Positions 6,080 to 7,554 of a stretch of DNA of 7,554 nucleotides are shown one piece after another. The notes beneath the pieces were generated by a model. That model saw only the letters and a program-made list of their open reading frames with translations, was not told the origin of the DNA and made no database searches. The stretch comes from Acidobacteria bacterium UBA6911. GTDB lineage: Bacteria > Acidobacteriota > UBA6911. How positions within the stretch are numbered: the stretch's first letter is position 1; the number at the start of each line of letters is the position of its first letter. A program made the position numbers and the translations under genes. The DNA lies in NCBI GenBank assembly GCA_002451015.1, contig DKBB01000382.1, positions 1-7,554 on the forward strand, in the 5' to 3' direction.

Positions 6080-6112
6080 ATTGAAGCAGTCAAGCTTCTG
6101 GAACGGGAGTCT

Positions 6113-7486
6113 ATGAAACCGGGAATTGCGCTCAACCGAAGAGAATTTCTGCTGGCGTCGGGTTTTGGCGTTCTGGCCGCATCCCTGCTGCCGGGATCCG
6201 TGCATGCCGGATGGGACAGCGTTCCGGCAATCCTTGCACGCATCCGTCCGCCATCGTTTCCGGATCGGGATTTTGACATCACCCGATATGGCGCTGCAGG
6301 CGACGGCTCCGGGAATTGCGGTGAAGCTTTTCGTCGCGCAATCGATGCCTGCAGCCGGGCAGGAGGCGGCCGCGTAATCGTCCCGGAGGGTGTTTTCCCG
6401 ACCGGGGCAATCCACCTCCGCAGCAATGTCAACCTCCACCTGTCCGAAGGAGCGACACTGCGGTTTATTCCGGATCCTGGCCTTTACCTTCCTGCTGTTT
6501 ACACCCGGTGGGAGGGAGTGGAGTGCATGAATTATTCGCCCTTCATTTATGCCTTCAAACAGGAAAATATAGCCGTAACCGGCCCCGGTACCCTGGACGG
6601 GCAGGCAAGCAACGAACACTGGTGGCATTGGACCGGCAGTCCCTTTTTCGGCGGCAGCCGTGAGAAACCAAATCAGATGGCGGCGCGGAAAAATCTGTTT
6701 CAGATGGGGGAAAACGACACCCCGGTCCAGGATCGCATTTTCGGGGAATCAGGCCGACTGAGACCTAATTTTGTGCAGTTTTATCGATGCCGGAACGTTC
6801 TGATCGAAGACGTGACTGTGCGCAACTCGCCCATGTGGATGCTACATCCCGTCCTGTGCACCAATGTGTCGGTACAGGGGGTGACCCTGGTCAGTCATGG
6901 CCCGAACAACGACGGCTGCAACCCGGAATCGAGTCGTGACGTACTCATTGAAAACTGCTTTTTCGATACGGGCGACGACTGCATTGCGGTCAAGTCGGGC
7001 AGAAATCGTGACGGCCGGCGTATTGGAGAGCCTTCAGAAAATATAATTGTGCGGCAATGCCGTATGAAAGACGGCCACGGAGGCGTTACGATTGGAAGCG
7101 AAGCCTCCGGCGGTGTTCGGAATGTCTTTGCGGAAAACTGCAATATGGACAGTCCGAATCTCGAAAGGGCGCTGCGCCTGAAGACGAATTCCGTACGCGG
7201 CGGCTTTATCGAGAATATATACATGCGCAACGTAAAGGTCGGGCAGGTAGCCGATGCAGTGCTGCGCATCAATCTCTTCTACGAGGAAGGGGATGCGGGG
7301 CGGTTTCCTCCCCGGGTCCAGAATATCGAAATGACCGATGTCACGAGCCAGAAAAGTAAATATGCTCTTTACCTTCGCGGCTATAAACACTCTCCGCTGC
7401 GCAACATCCGCATTTCCCGCTGCTCGTTCGGAAACACCTCGCTGCCCGATGTCATCGAAAATGTGGAGGGACTGGTTATCGATTGA
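6113..7486 (+). CDS. Tat-exported glycoside hydrolase family 28 (exo-polygalacturonase-like)
   Basis: Predicted to hydrolyse alpha-1,4 galacturonosyl or related pectic linkages outside the cytoplasm; 457 residues, full length for GH28. The N-terminus has a twin-arginine signal (NRREFLL, residues 8-14, then a hydrophobic run and cleavage near VHA at 30-32). A right-handed beta-helix follows, opening with the GH28 entry sequence FDITRYGAAGDGSGN and GATL. The catalytic set is intact: NND (Asp267), DD (Asp288-Asp289), GHGG (His322) and RLK (355-357). The stretch HPVLCTNVSVQGV before HGPNNDGCNPES is typical of exo-acting bacterial GH28 enzymes. I chose ATG 6113 because it places the RR motif at residues 9-10 and has GGGAG (6105-6109) just upstream, though spacing is short (3 bases); a TTG at 6050 would add 21 residues before the signal. 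It is divergent from the copper cluster and apparently unrelated. The precise substrate (homogalacturonan, rhamnogalacturonan or xylogalacturonan) cannot be told from sequence alone. Confidence 0.92.
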   Translation: MKPGIALNRREFLLASGFGVLAASLLPGSVHAGWDSVPAILARIRPPSFPDRDFDITRYGAAGDGSGNCGEAFRRAIDACSRAGGGRVIVPEGVFPTGAIHLRSNVNLHLSEGATLRFIPDPGLYLPAVYTRWEGVECMNYSPFIYAFKQENIAVTGPGTLDGQASNEHWWHWTGSPFFGGSREKPNQMAARKNLFQMGENDTPVQDRIFGESGRLRPNFVQFYRCRNVLIEDVTVRNSPMWMLHPVLCTNVSVQGVTLVSHGPNNDGCNPESSRDVLIENCFFDTGDDCIAVKSGRNRDGRRIGEPSENIIVRQCRMKDGHGGVTIGSEASGGVRNVFAENCNMDSPNLERALRLKTNSVRGGFIENIYMRNVKVGQVADAVLRINLFYEEGDAGRFPPRVQNIEMTDVTSQKSKYALYLRGYKHSPLRNIRISRCSFGNTSLPDVIENVEGLVID

Positions 7487-7554
7487 GATATTCTGGGTTA
7501 TGCGTTCTCCGCCAGGACATCGAAACACGCATTATGCCAAATTAAAAACTCATT

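Noticed and set aside
6050..6112. TTG 6050 as the GH28 start
   Set aside because: It would place 21 residues before the Tat motif, has no ribosome site, and coincides with a plausible -35 box; ATG 6113 fits better.
5951..6628. Minus-strand open frame (225 codons) over the start of the GH28 gene
   Set aside because: It overlaps the conserved N-terminal half of GH28 on the other strand and has no recognisable motif.
7487..7554. Terminator after the GH28 gene
   Set aside because: No GC-rich hairpin followed by a T run is visible in the 68 bases remaining.

Overview
The window looks like a piece of a Gram-negative bacterial chromosome. The evidence is an outer-membrane-type beta-barrel protein ending in Phe, a periplasmic c-type heme motif, periplasmic copper proteins and a Tat-type signal peptide. 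The combination of copper and heme electron-transfer proteins with a polyferredoxin would suit an anaerobically respiring lineage such as Desulfobacterota or a neighbour. That assignment is inference; no rRNA or marker gene is present.

The left two thirds (about 1-5483) is one tightly packed minus-strand gene cluster, read from high to low coordinates. In transcription order it holds: a NosL-type copper chaperone (5483-5001); an ABC transporter ATPase with a TTG start (4946-4260); a polytopic membrane protein with CC and HHCPFC motifs that overlaps the ATPase by ATGA (4263-3262); a secreted protein with one CXXCH heme motif followed by a probable outer-membrane beta-barrel (3237-1804); a secreted type-1 copper cupredoxin with a C-terminal carboxypeptidase-regulatory-like region (1779-1117); and a CuA-domain plus membrane polyferredoxin fusion (1127 to beyond base 1) that runs off the left edge. 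The last gene starts inside the end of the previous one, so the six are very probably co-transcribed.

Together they look like the supply and electron-transfer parts of a copper-dependent respiratory system: copper delivery (NosL, perhaps with the ABC ATPase and membrane protein), two different periplasmic copper sites (type 1 and CuA), an Fe-S membrane module and a heme-bearing outer-membrane protein. No terminal enzyme, such as NosZ or a heme-copper oxidase subunit I, is visible. The catalytic partner, or the rest of the last gene, may lie beyond the left edge.

Between the cluster and the rightward gene is a divergent intergenic region of about 630 bases (5484-6112). It holds a striking mirror-image repeat array (TGTCGT/ACGACA boxes bounded by TGTCC...GGACA, 5520-5604), a second inverted repeat (5621-5652) and a probable promoter for the rightward gene. 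I see no convincing small gene or RNA in it. The right end (6113-7486) is a complete plus-strand glycoside hydrolase family 28 (polygalacturonase-like) enzyme with a twin-arginine signal and an intact catalytic set, functionally unrelated to the copper cluster. The last 68 bases show no gene and no clear terminator.
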